DNA of 5,640 nucleotides from Planctomycetaceae bacterium (GTDB taxonomy: Bacteria; Planctomycetota; Planctomycetia; Pirellulales; UBA1268). The position numbers were made by a program, and so were the translations under genes. Position 1 is the stretch's first letter. Each line of letters begins with the position of its first letter. The notes below the pieces were generated by a model that saw nothing but the letters and a program-made list of their open reading frames with translations, had not been told where the DNA came from and made no database searches. The stretch is taken from the NCBI GenBank assembly GCA_018694455.1, contig JABHNP010000155.1:1-5640 (forward strand). Direction: 5' to 3'. Positions 3,638 through 5,640 of this stretch are shown in pieces.

Positions 3638-5640
3638 ATGTCTGTCTGCATGTTTTGCGCAAGACGAGAACTGGATCTCACGTGGGATATTGCTGTGCTT
3701 GGATATGTTCGAAAAGCTCTAACTTTGTGTCGTGAATATACGTTCAAAGTTGTGAAGGAATTAGTGCCGCCAGTGCCCGTAGTGGTGTCGGTAGCATTTT
3801 CCCTTGGCCTCGGCGCGGCAAGTGGGACACTATTAAGCAAGTATCCTAATTGGAATTTTTCATGTGCAATATGGATTCTTGCGTTGTCAGCAGGTTGTCT
3901 TCTTCTGTCGGCATTCATACTTCGGAGTCGGTGGCAGGCACTGGCTATAAAAAGGGGTGCATGGTGGATAACTCTTTTTGGAATGACTTGCGCTATGTGT
4001 GGCTGGGCATGGTGTTGCGCACGGTTATTTCCACGCAATGATCTAGCCTGGAGCCTCACGGACACTCCGCTGCCAGTATTGGTTCAGGGTGTTGTGGTAG
4101 TAGGTCCAAAAAAGGTAAAGGCTGCAGAAAATATTTTGGATTTTTATAGGCAGCAAAAAACTTCAGAGTGGTGTCTCGAACTTCATGCTGTAAGAAATCA
4201 AGGGCTTTGGGAATCTGTTTCTGGATATGCCCGTATTTTTATCGATGGTGAGATGCAGCCGTTACCGGTTGGAAGTTCTGTTCGGGTCTATGGTCGTGCT
4301 GCGAGGCCATCTGCACCGCTGAATCCATCTGAATTTGATTTTCAGCGTCATTCACAGCTGAAAAGAGTGCTTACCATAGTCCGGGTCCGCAACTGGTCAT
4401 CGGTTGTATTCTGCAGAGATAAGCAAACGATCACGTTAGCCGGATGTATTGACTGGCTTCACCAGCGTTGTCTTAAAAGACTGCATGAGATTGTGCCTGA
4501 AAGCAATCAACCGCTTGCCAGCTCTTTACTACTTGGTGCTCGAGAGGCCCTGTCGCAGCAAACAGTGAATGCATTTGCAGATACCGGAAGTGCCCATATC
4601 CTGGCGATATCAGGGCTGCATATTGGACTTGTAGCAACCGCGGTCTTCTATGTCTTACGTTTGTTTGGGTGTTCGCTTCGGATTAGCTGGCTTATTGTAA
4701 TTATTGTTGTAACAATTTACGCCTGCCTCACCGGGGGTGCTATTCCGGTGGTTCGAGCAACTATGCTGATGTGGGTTGCAGGTCTTGGGGTCTGGACAAG
4801 AAGGCGTTTTGTAGGGCTCCATGCACTTGCAATCGTAGGGATCGTACTTCTCCTCTGGAGTCCAGCTTCCATAGTCTCTGTTGGAATGCTGCTTTCTTTT
4901 CTGGCAACTGCAGTTCTGATATCACTTGGTGTGTGGTGTCGAGATCATTGGGGTGACGATTCAATTACACAGCTGGCGAAAGAAAAAAGGAGCTGGATTC
5001 AAAGGATTTTGTACCGATTCTTTGATGCCTCCCGTTGGTTTGTTTTGTTAAGTGCGTCTGTATGGATAGTGTCTGTGCCACTTGTAATTGTGGGCTTCCA
5101 TCGTTTTGTTCCGATTGCAATCGGGACGAATATCCTCATTGCACCTCTGCTGCCTTGCGTCATGGCTTCCGGATTTGTTTGTTTGGTTTCAGTTTTTTTG
5201 CCCGTAAGTGTGTGTAAACCATTAGGCGATGCTGCGGGGTTCTTCTTTGATTTGCTTGAACGAGTGGTCGAAATGTTGGCGAGCATTCCTGGTAGTTCGG
5301 TGCGTGCTCACACCCTGCCTACTTGGTGGGTATTGTGCTGGTATATCGTTATTGTCTTGTTTCTACTCCAGCTTTGTTATCAAGCAAAGCTTGTAAAAAG
5401 AAGACATGCATTTGGCACAGAAACCGTTTCAAAGGGTCCCGAGATTCTGGCATTAAGAAGGAAGATCTTGGTATTCGGTGTGATTTTGTTGGGAGTTGGG
5501 ATGCTTGGTATCAGCCTTCAGTCGATGCCAAAGACGTTTCAGGGAAATCGCATTATTGTGTCTTCGATGGGGCATGGGTGCGGTATTGTAATAAAGACCG
5601 AAGGCGGCCAATGCCTCGTTTATGATGCCGGAAGAATTGG
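3638..5640 (+). CDS. comEC: ComEC/Rec2 family DNA-uptake channel protein (3' end missing)
   Basis: An inner-membrane protein that in transformable bacteria carries single-stranded DNA into the cytoplasm. The frame is open for 667 codons and leaves the window still open. Three likely membrane segments occupy about 45-66, 74-95 and 108-128. A soluble DUF4131/OB-like part covers about 145-255 (VRVYGRA at 215-221, then NPSEFDF). The hallmark competence domain follows: LLLGAR (297-302), FADTGSAHILAISGLHIGLV (313-332), YACLTGGAIPVVRA (361-374), then a series of hydrophobic segments to about 580. From 638 the C-terminal metallo-beta-lactamase-like domain begins (SMGHG at 643-647, LVYDAG at 660-665); its metal-binding HxHxDH part would be beyond the window. 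An in-frame TAG at 3623 limits the start. ATG 3638 is directly preceded by AGGA with almost no spacing; ATG 3650 has the same AGGA 12 nt away and is an alternative. It starts 54 nt after prmC, with no terminator seen between. No other competence gene is in view, so actual DNA uptake is not shown. Confidence 0.93.
   Translation, partial: MSVCMFCARRELDLTWDIAVLGYVRKALTLCREYTFKVVKELVPPVPVVVSVAFSLGLGAASGTLLSKYPNWNFSCAIWILALSAGCLLLSAFILRSRWQALAIKRGAWWITLFGMTCAMCGWAWCCARLFPRNDLAWSLTDTPLPVLVQGVVVVGPKKVKAAENILDFYRQQKTSEWCLELHAVRNQGLWESVSGYARIFIDGEMQPLPVGSSVRVYGRAARPSAPLNPSEFDFQRHSQLKRVLTIVRVRNWSSVVFCRDKQTITLAGCIDWLHQRCLKRLHEIVPESNQPLASSLLLGAREALSQQTVNAFADTGSAHILAISGLHIGLVATAVFYVLRLFGCSLRISWLIVIIVVTIYACLTGGAIPVVRATMLMWVAGLGVWTRRRFVGLHALAIVGIVLLLWSPASIVSVGMLLSFLATAVLISLGVWCRDHWGDDSITQLAKEKRSWIQRILYRFFDASRWFVLLSASVWIVSVPLVIVGFHRFVPIAIGTNILIAPLLPCVMASGFVCLVSVFLPVSVCKPLGDAAGFFFDLLERVVEMLASIPGSSVRAHTLPTWWVLCWYIVIVLFLLQLCYQAKLVKRRHAFGTETVSKGPEILALRRKILVFGVILLGVGMLGISLQSMPKTFQGNRIIVSSMGHGCGIVIKTEGGQCLVYDAGRI

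Noticed and set aside
3604..4065. Open frame of about 150 codons on the - strand
   Set aside because: It lies opposite the N-terminal part of comEC, has a basic low-complexity composition and no recognisable motif; the + strand frame continues into clear ComEC motifs.
5323..5625. 100-codon + strand frame near the right edge
   Set aside because: It is out of frame with comEC, whose conserved C-terminal domain begins in the other frame over the same bases.
3638..5640. Possible frameshift or pseudogene in comEC, because no closed gene fills this 2-kb stretch
   Set aside because: Codon-by-codon reading shows a single uninterrupted frame with motifs in the expected order; it simply runs off the window.
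1..5640. Mobile elements, CRISPR repeats, tRNA or rRNA genes, a defence system
   Set aside because: No transposase-like frame, no spaced direct repeats, no tRNA-like arms, and every long frame is explained by the five genes listed.

Overview
The window reads as an ordinary bacterial chromosome segment, most likely from the Planctomycetota. The pointers are the style of the first protein (a transglutaminase-like/TPR protein of a kind I associate with planctomycetes), an RF1 with a GPGGQ rather than the common GAGGQ context, and a ComEC whose beta-lactamase-like domain opens with a GHG rather than a DVGQGD signature. This taxonomic call is from memory of family style, not from a search; class-level placement is not possible. 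Base composition looks close to 50% G+C. All genes are on the + strand.

Layout: (1) the 3' part of an uncharacterised gene, running in from the left edge and ending at 1018; (2) a 156-nt gap with a good sigma70-like promoter (TTGCCG-N17-TATCAT, 1068-1096); (3) rpmE, zinc-type ribosomal protein L31; (4) an intrinsic terminator-like hairpin (1411-1438) that overlaps the end of rpmE and holds its UGA stop codon in the loop; (5) a 129-nt leader with three consecutive potential hairpins ending just before the Shine-Dalgarno of prfA; (6) prfA, release factor 1; (7) prmC, the methyltransferase that modifies the GGQ glutamine of release factors; (8) comEC/rec2, a DNA-uptake channel protein, open from 3638 to the right edge and cut before the end of its C-terminal domain. 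No gene-free stretch exceeds 160 bases.

Functionally, rpmE, prfA and prmC form a translation cluster: a ribosomal protein, the factor that ends translation at UAA/UAG, and the enzyme that activates that factor. comEC follows prmC after 54 nt on the same strand and may be co-transcribed, though its job (DNA import) is unrelated. The gene content is conventional. The parts worth a second look are the RNA-level structures: the stop-codon terminator between rpmE and prfA, the structured prfA leader, and a strong inverted repeat inside prmC. No mobile element, CRISPR array, tRNA or rRNA was seen.
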